A stretch of DNA of 51,514 nt from Zygnema cylindricum (Eukaryota; Streptophyta; Zygnematophyceae; Zygnematales; Zygnemataceae), in assembly GCA_037447655.1 (NCBI GenBank), contig JBBHKE010000811.1, positions 1 to 51,514 of the forward strand. Reading direction: 5' to 3'. The notes under the pieces are model-generated. The model was not told the origin of the DNA and made no database searches. It saw nothing but the letters and a program-made list of their open reading frames with translations. Shown one piece after another: positions 1 to 10,720 of this stretch. The translations under genes and the position numbers were made by a program. Position 1 is the stretch's first letter. Each line of letters opens with the position of its first letter.

Positions 1-438
1 GCCATATGTATGTATCGATTTCTTCAAGACTTACTGGATAAGGGCCACGGCTGGTCCGTACAGTGATCATCTAGAGGTCATTGGATAAAGTCCTACAAGG
101 AGCAGTATATATTTTGCAGAAAAACTGTCCTGAATGATCTGCCTGTCTCCTTTAGCTGCCTTTAGCTGCAACAGGCAACCATGGCTGTATGCAGGTCCTC
201 AGTGACCACGACAAGTATGAGGGCTGCAGTAAGTCCACAAGAAAGACTACAAAATACCTCTCTTTTCAACAAAAGGCCCTGTAGCTTTCCGGTTGTGATC
301 TTTCTGACCCATTTTCTGTCTGTCCTATCTTTCCATCGAGGTGGAATTGTGGAGTTGGCGGCGTTTGTCTCCCACCCCAACATTCCAAGCTCCAGACAGG
401 AAGGTTCGGGCATGGTGGGCATTTGGGGTTTCCAAATC
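1..438. other. Left edge, no gene recognised
   Basis: Short open frames exist on both strands but none has a recognisable motif. The minus-strand frame could be the decayed continuation of the gag-like element to the right, since the coding-like bias continues, but I see no protease, reverse transcriptase or integrase motif here. Confidence 0.4.
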
Positions 439-1892
439 CTAGCCCAATAAGTCGTCATCATTGGCACCCGCTGTACTTTGAAGCTCAAGCTCCGCGAGCT
501 TCTGTAACAACTCTTGTTTTTGCTTTAGGAGTCTTTGTGTTGGTGTGAGAGGAGCGGGCCTGGAACAAGATCCCAAGAGGAGGGCAGCCAACTCTGCAGC
601 CATGGCGGCCAGCTGCAAACTCTGTTGCTGTATGGTGATCTCCAGCGTAAACTTGGCCGGAGCAGCTGGAGCTCGCTCATGTCTCTCCCGCGTGGACATA
701 AGCTGGCGCCCCTAAAGGTAAAGAAGTTGGAGTGGGAGAGGGTTAACGATTGTTTTTTCTTCTCCAGTAAACAAAACGAATTGCATCATTTCCTTGGGAA
801 CTCCGTTCTTCCCGTAACATTACCCTTCCTTTTGGCCCAGTAAACCACAAGCTTTACACTTGGCGCCCTCGGTGGTATATTTGCTACGAATCTCGTTGGA
901 GATTTGAGCATCATCAAACTTTGAAGTTTGATTTGCCGCAACCGGGATTGGGACATCTTAGAGGTTTCGCTAGGGGGCGTTGGACGGTAAGTATCTTTGG
1001 TTACTGGTGTTTTCTCTCCCCCCCGTTTTTTGAGCTTTTCCTGCTGCTTTCGGGTCCTCTCTGTACGTTCTTTTTCCCATTCCTTCAGCTTTAGTGCTAG
1101 CTCCGATTTCAGTTTTCGGGTGCAGTTCTTCCACCCATGGCCTCGTTGCTGACAATTCATGCAATTGTAAAGGAACACTCTCTCATCTGCTCCCATTGCT
1201 AGTTTTGACCCGGTGTCAGCCACTTGCTTCCCTTTAAGCTTCCGCAAAGCTTAAAGTTCAGCCTGTTCCTCCTCATTCAATGAGGTCTCCCCAACGAATC
1301 CTCCAAAATTTGATCGGGCTTTGCCGATCACGACCTTCTTCCGTGCCTCACTGTGGACAAAGTGGTCACATAACTTCATCGCCACCAGTGAGATTTCCTT
1401 TGCGGAGGGATTGATGTCCTGAATTGTTTGTCCGGCAATCTAATTATCTAGAGCAATCTGCCTTGTCGGTCCGAATGAATTACGGACAGCGATAAAGTAT
1501 TTAGTTGCCATTGCCGGAAGGTCAATCGTGGACAATTTCGTTTTCTAACAAAGGCTTGAAAGTTGGTTGAAGAGAGTCTGGGGAGTCTCATTCTTCAAGC
1601 GTTATAATTCCGTGAATTCCTTGATTGCTGACTCGTTTCTCTCTGTGTAGAGGAGTATCCAGATGTTCAACAGAGTGGTACAAGGGTTGGGATTAGCAAC
1701 CATGCGAGTTGTTACCTGGGCTGCCTGAATGGCTTGCAGCTGGTTAACAAAGGCACTTCCTTGTGCGTGCAGTTTCATGTCCTGTATAAAGGTAGCCGTC
1801 ACAAGTGTCGCAGCCGCCGCAGTCAAGTCAGCCTCCGCTTGTAAAACTTCAGCATCAAGGGCTGGATCTGAGATCTTGATGCTAAGAGCCAT
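439..1892 (-). pseudogene. Degenerate retrotransposon gag-like gene with zinc knuckle
   Basis: Read on the minus strand from the ATG at 1892 (MALSIKISDP), one frame stays coherent to about 786 apart from four in-frame nonsense codons (near 1604, 1540, 1440 and 1250). The N-terminal part is helical and resembles LTR-retrotransposon capsid (phrases such as LKNETPQTLFNQL and MATKYFIAVRNSFG). A zinc knuckle CMNCQQRGHGWKNC follows near 1130-1170, then a long Lys/Glu-rich stretch. A further frame (699-439) encodes an Ala/Gln/Leu-rich coiled-coil-like segment. No pol domains are visible in the window. Gag packages element RNA; here the nonsense codons make it non-functional. A Ty3 versus Ty1 assignment is not possible from gag alone. 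I infer a dead LTR-type element, truncated or continuing leftward beyond a decayed region. Confidence 0.6.
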
Positions 1893-1909
1893 GAATAAAA
1901 GTCGACGCT

Positions 1910-2116
1910 CCTGTGAAAACCCTCAAAAATTCCAACAAACCTTCTTTTGGAGAATCTTTGTGTTGTTTCAACTCTATTGCAATCTTGGTTTTGGATCTGT
2001 CTTTTGTGGAAATCACAGTCCGGGTGGGTAGTTGGCACTTTCTTTCTTTTTGGTGATTTTTGATTTTTTGTTGTTTGGAACCGAGAAGAGTATGGTCGGT
2101 TCCGAGCTGCGGACAC
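1910..2116. repeat. Inverted repeat, left arm
   Basis: About 207 bp immediately upstream (on the minus strand) of the gag-like ATG. It recurs inverted at 2473-2671. The shared sequence includes CCTGTGAAAACCCTCA at the outer end and GTGTCCGCAGCTC at the inner end. It looks like the leader of the gag-like element. Confidence 0.8.
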
Positions 2117-2472
2117 AAAGCACCGCACACAGTGTTGTGCTTTGTCTACCGCAAGTCTATCGCACTTGTTCCCTCAAAACCAACTGTTCTGATCCAGAGG
2201 GTTTCAGTTTACTCCGGAACAGTAACTCCAAAACAAAGAGAAATCCAGAAGACGACACAAATACACTACCACGTAGATATATAGAAATAAATATGATTGG
2301 CTTTCCAGATTTAACAATATCACCTTGCCGCAAAAAAGAGAATAAAAGATAGAAAATGTGGTATGTGGCGAAGCAAGCTTAACATAACCAAGCAATCAAC
2401 GATGACAATTAGAAAAAGACGACCCCTCTCCCAATAGTATCGTCAAAAGGTATGGTACTCCTGCAACCTACG
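2117..2472. other. Spacer of the inverted repeat, possible LTR remnant
   Basis: A 356-bp unique spacer between the two arms. On the minus strand it holds TGGATCAGAAC near 2190, which resembles the initiator-tRNA primer-binding site TGGTATCAGAGC with one base missing and one changed. Upstream of that lie TATA-like sequence (near 2275) and TGTTAAGCTTGC near 2382. This would fit a short LTR followed by a primer site and leader, but LTR ends are not proven. Confidence 0.3.
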
Positions 2473-2671
2473 GTGTCCGCAGCTCAGAACCGACCATTCT
2501 TTTCTCGGTTCCAAACAGCAAAAAGTCCAACATCACCCAAAAAGAAGATAGTGCCAACTGGACTCTGATTTCCACAAAAGAAAGATCCAAAACTAAGATG
2601 GCAATAAAGTCGCAACAACACAAAGATTATCCAAAAAAAGGTTTGTTGGAATTTCTGAGGGTTTTCACAGG
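2473..2671. repeat. Inverted repeat, right arm
   Basis: Reverse-complement copy of 1910-2116 with scattered mismatches and small indels. If the left arm is the leader of a minus-strand element, this is the leader of a second, head-to-head copy whose body is not recognisable to the right. Confidence 0.8.
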
Positions 2672-3400
2672 CGACACTACTGAAAAACAACCTGTCTCCT
2701 TCGACCCCAAGTGCGTTATACATCAAAGTTTGTCAAATTGCAGGTCCAAAAGTCAAAGCTACGCTCTTAACCAATGAGCGGCAAGCAAGTGTAATTGAAC
2801 TGACATAAGACAAAATAATCCGTACTACACTCGGGGCACAAAGTTCTGCTTCGGACGGCGGCTAGATCCGTGGCCGGAAGTAATTATTTGTTCCACTATT
2901 ATAAGACAAAGTCCTGAAAAGGACACTAACTTACCAAACTTTGACCTAAGGTAATTAATGGACCAAAAGTCAGCCAAGCCTGAACTAAATTCCTACTGAC
3001 GGCTAAAAGCATAATCTAGATGAAAATCCTGTAAGTTACATGGCAATCCACAATGTATCCCCCACGGGGGCTGGTGGCAAATGGTTCTATGTAACCGGGT
3101 GGTAATCTTTGAGACGGTCTAACTTGGTCGTTCGGCCTCCGTTAGGCGCGAAACAAGGTGCGTTTGGCTCAGTTGGGAAAATCCAAGAATTTGTTCCGAC
3201 TAGGTGCACTTCTTCCTCCGTACACTGATGACCGTACAAGTTGAAAAGGTCTCGGAAATCCTTGTTGATATAAAGGTGTGCTTGTAAAACACATGAGTTT
3301 GACAGAATCACCCGCTCGAATCCGCCCGACCCGCCATATTTGCCAATCGAATCCACTCCGGATACGACGCGGGCGGTCGGTTAACGGTCTGTTACGGTTT
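2672..3400. other. Non-coding, no feature recognised
   Basis: Short frames on both strands lack recognisable motifs. No structural RNA or terminal inverted repeat was seen. Confidence 0.4.
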
Positions 3401-3560
3401 CGGTTAACCGTTTGCGATCTCTGCTCAACGATTGTAACAAATCTCAAATTTTCTCGATAGTCAATATCATTGATTATCGACGGTTAACCGTTTGCGATCT
3501 ATGCTCAACGATTGTAAGAAATCTCAAATTTTCTCGATAGTCAATATCATTGATTATCGA
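3401..3560 (+). repeat. Tandem duplication, 2 x 80 bp
   Basis: Units 3401-3480 and 3481-3560 are exactly 80 bp each and differ at two positions that I can see (3421/3501 and 3438/3518). Each unit starts CGGTTAACCG and ends TTGATTATCGA. The few differences imply a recent duplication. Confidence 0.95.
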
Positions 3561-3959
3561 TCAGTCCAGCTACTGTACAGTACTGTACCCAATATAATGG
3601 GAAGATGCTTATTGGCGATACAAATGTCTGTGGACCTAAAAATGTGTGGATATCGTATGAGTACCAAATAATACCGAAAAAAAAATGTTACGCAACAAGC
3701 TACTGTTCAGTACAGTACAACGTGAATCGCTTATAATGTTAAGACATTATTAGTGCAAAGAAAAAAATAGTGTTAGTAACGTTATATTGGGTTTAATGAC
3801 CTCGAGCCAACAAACATTAACTCTGATTAACACATATCACACTAATTCAAATACATGTTTCTATAATGTAGTCTGCTTAGCTGCTGTAGCCCATGTTCAC
3901 ATTGTCGATGGTTAAACATATGACAAGAGATTCGAGCAATTTTTCCCCGTCTTTATTTC

Positions 3960-5580
3960 TGGTCATAAAATTTGAGTGTTCTTTTTCCTTGTCGACGCCA
4001 CTCACTTTCTCGTGTCGACAACGTTTTTTTACATTTTTCTTGTATGGTCACCTACTAGTCTACCACCAGATTTCCCTTTTTCCACAGGCTCTCGTGTTTG
4101 CACGCCTCAAGAGGGTTTCAAGGAGTTAGGTTCCCCAATTAGCGCCCCTATCTTTGTTCGCTAATTTGTTAAGGATGCCCTATTGGATGGCCTTTCCTAC
4201 TGTGAGGGTCCCCAAAAAATGTCGGATTCCTAAGTGACTTTAACTATTTTAACTCGTTTTTTCGCGCTAACTCCCTTGTACTTGGCCCGCCCTATACCCT
4301 CTAGTTCTTCTTTTCTTTCCTCGCTTTCGAATTTTTATAATCGTCTCTTTTACGATTTTACATCAACTTCTCGACATGGTATTTTTGATAGTCCGAAGGG
4401 CTCCTCGCTCGTCGGCAATATGCTTTACCCGTCTCTTTCGGGGTTTTGGTTATTGACCTACAACCACCATAGCACCAACGGCTTACTTGGGTTGTTGGGC
4501 TCTGGAGGCATCTATCATAGTTTGAGGTTTGAAATGGGCGATAATCATATTTTGGCCCATGCGATCTCTACCGTTGACAAAGGCTCACTATGAATACAAC
4601 AATCAGACTGTTTACTCGTTTGCTTTTGCCAACAGAGGCCTAAGATGACGTTCCTTCATTCTCTTCCCTCCTCACCGATAGTCACTCCGGGATACGACAA
4701 CATGTCGACGATAAGGTGGTCGTCGTTGACTTCAAGAACTTCCTTGAGGCATTGCTTGCAGCTGACGCACGGGCTCGAGTAGGCTCTTGTTGATGATTAA
4801 GTGTTAGGGCTTTGCTCGTCGCTACTCCAATTTTTTGCATAACTCCGTTTCTCTTCTCAAAAAATATCTTCTACACTTTTTTTTCATCTTAGCTTGCCTC
4901 ACCCCTCTCTTTTAGGTAAGCCGCGTTGCGTTTGTGGCCAATCTTTCCATGAGCATTTACTTTGTTATTCACATGGTGGGGAACATACAACGACACGTCA
5001 TACGGTTTGATATGCAATTGCCTCAGTGGGTAGTGAAGTAAGGTACACAATGAAACGTGATGTCGCGTATCCTCTCGCCACATTCTCAATCTAATGGTGT
5101 GCGTGACCCTCGTGTGGATCTCGTGTTTTTGCTAAGCGTAGAGAGAACAACAGGGATGAAGTTTTGACGACCACACGGGATCCCATGTTTCAACGCGTTC
5201 GACATTACTTACTGGTGTTGCGGCTCGGGATGCAGCGACTTCTAAAGAACGGGATTACGCTCAGTGGGACGTAGTCGACAAATTTTTACCGTTTGCTTTG
5301 GAGATATATGGGACCTTTAACTTGTCGTTTGACACCATTATCTGTGATTGTGGTCGACGTTCTTTTGATTTTAGGGGAACTAGTAGCCCTCCGCGGACTC
5401 TCATGTCACCTTTTACCCCTAATGTATCTCGGTTGCCCTCCAACGATGTCAAGCATCAACCCTTATACGACAAACATGAGTGGCGAACGATGGTCGACGA
5501 CTGCCAAATTTACCACCACGCCACGCGGTGCACGTTGATGATATTTGTCGCTCAGACCTTTAGTATGGACTTGTTTTAGG
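3960..5580 (+). pseudogene. Non-LTR retrotransposon (RLE type), decayed copy A, 3' half
   Basis: A heavily broken copy of the same element as copy B. Collinear blocks can be followed: VWSPTSLPP then FKELGSPIS..FVKDALLDG (end of the reverse transcriptase), TILTRFFALTPLYLARP (thumb-like region, around 4240), the zinc-finger CVCGQSFHEHLLCYSHGG at 4930-4985, an RVDLVF block at about 5115 matching the endonuclease core, and KERDYAQWDVVDKFLPFALEIYG at 5245-5310 in pieces. Frames change repeatedly and stop codons interrupt. A VDATHF block near 4000 may be the remains of the catalytic ADD motif. In the family the reverse transcriptase and endonuclease perform target-primed insertion; this copy cannot. 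Confidence 0.7.
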
Positions 5581-5810
5581 TTTTAAGCCCACGACGGGTT
5601 TTGTCATTTACAACTTGTGTATAACGTGGTTTTTAGTGCTCTTGTAATTTTGTTTTAGTGATTTTTTTTGTTTATTTTGTTTTCGCTATTTTTACTCTCA
5701 GTGTTTTTTAGTTTTTATAGGTTTTGTACGTGCTTTTGGTTTTCCAATTGTACTCTGTAATGGCAGTGAAAAAATTTCCATTCCAACCAAGTTTTGTATT
5801 TAAGATGGTT

Positions 5811-6069
5811 TAACCATCGCTGTTTTCATAATAAAATCTTATTATTTCTCACTAGTACAAAACTACTAACATTTATGGTACGAATTTAGACATTACGTAC
5901 ATTACACTATTTAAATTACATTTTCCAAATTAGTGTAATTGAAGTTAATTAAGCCGTACCTTTATTATTGTGAAGGAAAAACAAGTATTCTTATTTCTAT
6001 TCTAGATTCGAGGGTCAAAATTTAAGGGCGAATATACTGTTATCAGCACTATACGCGATTCACGGTGTA
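5811..6069. mobile_element. CACCG-family TIR element (MITE), 259 bp
   Basis: The left end reads TAACCATCGCTGTTTTCATA and the right end, reversed, TACACCGTGAATCGCG. The left TIR is diverged. No coding content. Confidence 0.45.
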
Positions 6070-6138
6070 CTTTACTACAATTTTAAAACAGACGGCGAAA
6101 CTACGTTCTAACTTTAATTTTTAGTCTGGCAAAAACGT

Positions 6139-7607
6139 TACACCGCGAATCGTAATTAGAGTAATGAAAAAATTAGAGTACAAAAACTAAAAAAAACAAT
6201 TAGAGTAATGGACGCTTATTTATGTGATAGAGCTTTTTCAACATAGTTGTTCACGACGATTAGTGCGAACGTACCGTACGCGACGAATTATACGTAACAA
6301 ACGCACTGAACCTTTTGATCAAATCGCAAAAAATCGTTAATGAATTTCCTTCCGTACTATTCCGTACATAAAAAAGCAAAAAACTATTCCATATTACGGA
6401 GTTTGCAAGTTATTTCAGCTAAATGAGGGGTAAAACAATAAACTCTTTAAATTTGTATCACACTTTCTGCTAGTATCGGAACTTCTTCACCAACTGGTAG
6501 CCCAGTCTTTGCTAGGGTATGCTACGGACTTGGTGTACCCGGGTTCGAATGCCACGAAGGTGAAGTTTTATGAAATTTCGTATGCCCGAGCCTATCTGAG
6601 AGATAGACATGGCCGCGTTTTGTCTGCCTTCTTTCTCTATCTCGCAGACAGCGCATTACTCCAAAAAAAACCTTCACGTCTTCAGCCTTCACGTGCTCCC
6701 ACTCCTCTCCTCGATTCTTGAGAATGATTGCTTTTGTCGAAGTCCAGAGGCGAGGATAGTAAAAAACTTAGGAGGGAGGAGGGTAGGATATGGGGAAGCG
6801 GCTTCCTCGCGGTTTCGTTTTCAATGTTCCATGGCGTCTTCTTTCAAAAAAAATTGAACAAGACGCCTGTACAAATTTCAAACTGAACGCGCGAAACTAT
6901 TGTGACTTTCAACGTCTCTTTTCGAAAATGTCCGTACATTTTCGATCATATAACGTACAACTTCTGTGGTATTTCTGTTAAGTTCACTGAACAAAAAGTA
7001 CCAATAAGTACGACGCATATTTCTCGTCTTATTCCGTACATATCCGGAAAAAATGTACAGTTACAGTAATTAGTTTACAGGTTTCCATATATTTTAGTTT
7101 CAATTTACAGTACACGTTTTTTTACAATTTTTTCAAAAGTCACGAATTATACGTTTCAATCGCAAAAAAGGAAAAAATTGCGCGATCTGAACAACTATGT
7201 TTTTTAACTATGAAGTATACTCTAATTTATTTATGTACTCTAATTTGGCATGCTAATATCCTCTACTGTCAATAAGGTATTCGTACAGAATTTGGCAAAA
7301 CGTACATTTTATCGTCACTGTGACGTTTGCACTACGCGGTTTGTTAAAACGCAGTTACATGATAAAGGTCTGTCTTAAATCACTATCTGTACTTTTTTAC
7401 TTACTATAGTACAACTTTGCACGGTCGAAAGTCGTCCGTACTCTACACTATTTAAAACAAACCTGTATTAGAATTAAAAACGCTAATTAAACTTAACCTT
7501 AAATAGAACAATGAAAAAATTAGAATCATTTCTCTATTTCATGTGATAGAGTCGAAATTTCGAGCAACCGAATTAGAGTAATTAACTCTAATTACGATTC
7601 TCGGTGT
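6139..7607. mobile_element. CACCG-family TIR element, 1.47-kb long form
   Basis: The left end is TACACCGCGAATCGTAATTA and the right end, reversed, TACACCGAGAATCGTAATTA, followed on both sides by repeated ATTAGAGTAA motifs. About 200 bp inside the right end is strongly similar, inverted, to the left part of the element at 20,866-21,483, and its left end matches that element's right end. It is therefore the same element in the other orientation with about 850 bp more interior. Open frames at 6509-6980 are short (at most 82 codons) and show no transposase motif. Flanking TA at both ends suits Tc1/mariner-type TA targeting, but that is inference. Confidence 0.7.
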
Positions 7608-7626
7608 AGCTCCCAATACTGCTAAT

Positions 7627-9484
7627 TTTTACAAAGCTTATGGCGGCTCCATCTCCGATTGTCCAATTATTCCCCTTTGTGAGGGCTTTCTATTCTTTGA
7701 CAAGCAACCTTTCCTTCTCGGCCGATGGTGATCTCATTCCTCTCTCCTTTGCTAATGGCACTCGCCAAGGAGACCCTCTCGGCGGACCTTTGTTCGCCAT
7801 CGCACATTAGCGGGCCCTTCGTGCTTCCGCGCCCGCCTTCCCTTCTTGCCTTTTCCCTTCGGTTGCAGATGATACGCACATTATTGGTCCCAGAGAACAA
7901 GTCGTGTTGGCATATGATTTCTTCAAGGAGCGTTTAGCCGAACTCAACCTTTCAGTCCAGCCGTCGAAGTGTGTTATTTGGTCTCCTCAGGATATTCCAC
8001 TTTCGTTTACTCCCCCTCCTGGTTTTCAAACCCCTTCTCCCTCCGATGGTATTCGTGTGCTTGGTTGTCCCCTTGGCTCGGATACTTTCGTGACCCAATT
8101 CCTTCATGATGCTTTACAAACGGATCTGGCCTAGGTGGACGACCTTCCTCAATTTCCCGATCCCCAAGTTGCTTTTGTTATGTTAACCAGGTGCTTTCCC
8201 CACCGCGCTTCCTACCTTACTCGTACTTCCCCTCCCACCTCGACATTTGTCTCCTCTCTCTCAGCTTTTGACGATCGCCTCATGGACGTCCTCCACACTC
8301 TGTTAGGTTGGGGGGGATTTGATCGTGAGTCTGTGCCATCGGCCCGCATTCAGGCATCCCTCCCTGTCTCTACGGGGGGTTGGGTTTATTATCCACTGCT
8401 CGTGTTGCTCCCGCTGCCTATTTGGGAAGTTGGTGTCTTATTGCCTCTACTCTTGTTTCCCGTTTCTTGGCTGGGGACACCCCCGTTCTAGCTACTTATC
8501 CCTCGGGTTTCAAACGGTGTGTTCGCCTTCCAACAATCTCTATTGGACGCGTCACGTTCTCTCCCTCCCCATGCCCTAGTGGATGTGCCAATTTTCTCTA
8601 CCCTTGTTACAAAATATGTTGAGCGTGTCCAAGAATCGATTTCTGATCGCGTTGTCGCCGCCATTAAATCCGACCTTCTCAAGGCGCTTCCCTCCGATTC
8701 TTCGCGTGCCCGTCTTCTCTCTTGTGGTGGACTTGGTTCTCGGTCTTGGCTTTTCGCCACACCTATTTTGTCCACTCTCCGATTTTCACCTGCTGAATTC
8801 ACCACCGCCCTTCGATTTCGCCTTGGCCTCCCCCATCCTCCTTTATTTGGCTCTTTTGTTTGTGCATGTGGTCGTGTCTTGGGGCCCGATGGTGTCCATC
8901 TGCTACGTTGCTCCCATGGGGGAGATTTGATCCAGGCGCACGACACTATTCGCGACACTGTGGCGACTATCGCTTCAAAAGGGGGCTTTTCTGTGCGTCG
9001 AGAGGTTTCTTATATTATTCCCTCGCGTCGGATTGATGTTGTTTTGCTTGATGGTGTCCGTCGCATCTTTGGTGATATTGTTCTGCCGAACCCTACTTCA
9101 GCTACAGTTGTTGGTCAGGCGGCTCGACATGTTGGGGTGGCAGCTCGTGATGCGGCTAAAGCGAAGGAGCGTGATTATGCCCATCGGGACCCTATGGATG
9201 ACTTTATTCCGATGGCGGTCAAGATCTTTGGTTGTTTGGGTGTTGCAGTGGACGAGTTTCTCCGTACTTGTGCTCGACATGCTTTCGAGCGTCGAGGACC
9301 TGGTAGCCCTCCTCCTTCAGTCCTTTCTTCTTTTTATCGTCAACGTTTATCGGTGGCTTTACAGCGAGTTCAGGCTTCTATTATCCTCCGATCGACTGTT
9401 GGGGTTATGGATCGTCGACGTGTTCCAGAACTCCCTCAACGTGCTCCACCAGGCTGGGGGGACTTACGGGGTTGCTTTTCGTAG
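7627..9484 (+). pseudogene. Non-LTR retrotransposon (RLE type), copy B, 3' two-thirds
   Basis: The coherent frame starts near 7640 inside the reverse transcriptase. Motif B is NGTRQGDPLGGPLFAIAH, followed after an in-frame TAG (about 7808) by VADDTHIIGP, the catalytic ADD motif. LGCPLGS and the thumb-like block follow, with a second in-frame TAG at 8132. Frameshifts fall in the G-run near 8375 and near 8500. From 8519 an open frame of 321 codons carries the zinc finger CxCG(x7-9)HLLRC near 8860-8920, then HDTI, then RRIDVVLLDG (PD-(D/E)XK-like core, about 9025-9055) and KERDYAHRDPMDDFIP. This order (RT, C2HC finger, RPD-like endonuclease) is that of R2/Dong/Utopia-like LINEs. The T-rich 3' flank to about 9720 is probably its 3' UTR. 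The N-terminal RT is missing, so it is 5'-truncated, and the copy is inactive. Confidence 0.8.
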
Positions 9485-9753
9485 ATATTTAATTTATTTG
9501 GGGTGGGGGTTGTAGCCTTGGTTCTGTGGGTTGACGTGCTTTTCATTTTGAGTTTGGGTGTTTATGTTTTCTTTGTTGATTGTTTCTTTTCTTTTCTCTT
9601 TTTTTGTTGTGTTCCCATCGCTCTATTTGTTTTTTTATTGTAGTTTTTCAGTTTTGGCCATGCCACCCCTTTTGTACCCCTTGACTCAGATGGGTTACCA
9701 TCGTGCTTTTTAATTTATCCTGCTATTTCGCTATTGCGATTCACTTTGTCCTG

Positions 9754-10283
9754 TACACCGCTCATCGTTATTAGTGTCAAAGTTTAAATAGTGTGTAAGT
9801 AAATATACAGTCATTGACGCTAATTAAGAATTTGAAAATTAAAAAAAAAAAGGTTTATTCTAATTTCAGTGTTAATGCTAATTTGGAACAGCAAAAATGG
9901 AAAATTTTCTGTACGATTATATGTATCCGTACAAAATTTATAAAATCGTACACCGTAGTGAAATTTATATATCCGTACATGTCAGACTAATTTACGTGTC
10001 AGACCAATCCCGTTTTTTTAGCGCACGTTCCTATGCATACGCGTCCGATTTAATTCATTTTTTGTAAAATTTTCACTTGAAAAGGTACATTTATGTACGG
10101 TCTGACACCAACCGTACACCACGCTATTTAGATCTTATTGAACTTTAGTTCTTTACGCTATTTTGTACGGTACCTGAATTAACGTCAAGGAAAAATTAAA
10201 ATCATGTTTCCTATTTGAGGAAAAAAACAAAATTTTAAGAGCCCAAATTAGTGACTTTGACACTAATAACGATGCGCGGTCAC
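9754..10283. mobile_element. CACCG-family TIR element, 530 bp
   Basis: The left end is TACACCGCTCATCGTTATTA then GTGTCAAAG; the right end, reversed, is GTGACCGCGCATCGTTATTA then GTGTCAAAG. The ends match over roughly 30 bp with few differences. The interior is AT-rich and non-coding. It sits about 440 bp upstream of the carrier start codon. Confidence 0.8.
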
Positions 10284-10402
10284 CGTCCAAAATAAGTCAC
10301 CAGGTCGTTTGTCTTACCGTCAGAATATCCTGCAGATACCACAAATAGGGACGTTTTTAGTAAGTTTGAAAAACTGCAGGTTTGTTTTCGCGCCTATGTT
10401 TG

Positions 10403-10436
10403 ATGACGTCGAAGCGTGTGACGTGTCACGTGACAC
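10403..10436. promoter_or_regulatory. G-box palindrome cluster, putative promoter element
   Basis: TGACGTC at about 10404 is followed by the perfect 14-bp palindrome GTGTCACGTGACAC (10423-10436) with a CACGTG core. It lies about 285 bp upstream of the proposed carrier ATG. In plants and algae such ACGT-core boxes bind bZIP or bHLH factors; that link is from family knowledge, not shown here. Confidence 0.4.
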
Positions 10437-10720
10437 CTTCAATCGGAGTTACGTGCCAAAATTTTGGTGTGAACGACACCCGTTTTCCGATGAGTTTTCG
10501 GAAAATCATCGGAATGGGCAAAATGTTACAAATGCTCCGGTGGGTATAGGCTATGAGTTCGGAACGTTGCAATGCAAAGCTGCAATCAAACCAAAACAAA
10601 AACTGTGCCTTCTTTACTCTTTTAGCTGACATTTGACTGCTTAACAGCATAGTAAAATTGTAAAATTATAAACACTACAAACTGCTTTGCAGAGAGAGCA
10701 ACAAAGTCAGGAAATCAAGG

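Noticed and set aside
6480-6570. tRNA-like stretch with GGTTCGAATGCC box B inside the 1.47-kb element
   Set aside because: A 7-bp outer pairing CTTCACC/GGTGAAG exists, but the T stem does not pair and no anticodon arm of normal size fits.
1250-8134. Alternative genetic code (TAG/TAA read as Gln) suggested by in-frame stops in otherwise open element genes
   Set aside because: The carrier and cyclin L genes end naturally at TAG with family-typical ends, and none of the host exons contains in-frame TAA or TAG. The stops are better explained as decay of transposons.
8488-8958. 156-codon minus-strand frame within LINE copy B
   Set aside because: Antisense shadow of the C2HC finger/endonuclease frame; Arg-rich with no motif.
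10309-10629. 106-codon plus-strand open frame before the carrier
   Set aside because: No recognisable motif, overlaps the G-box region and has no consistent splice link to the carrier; probably chance.
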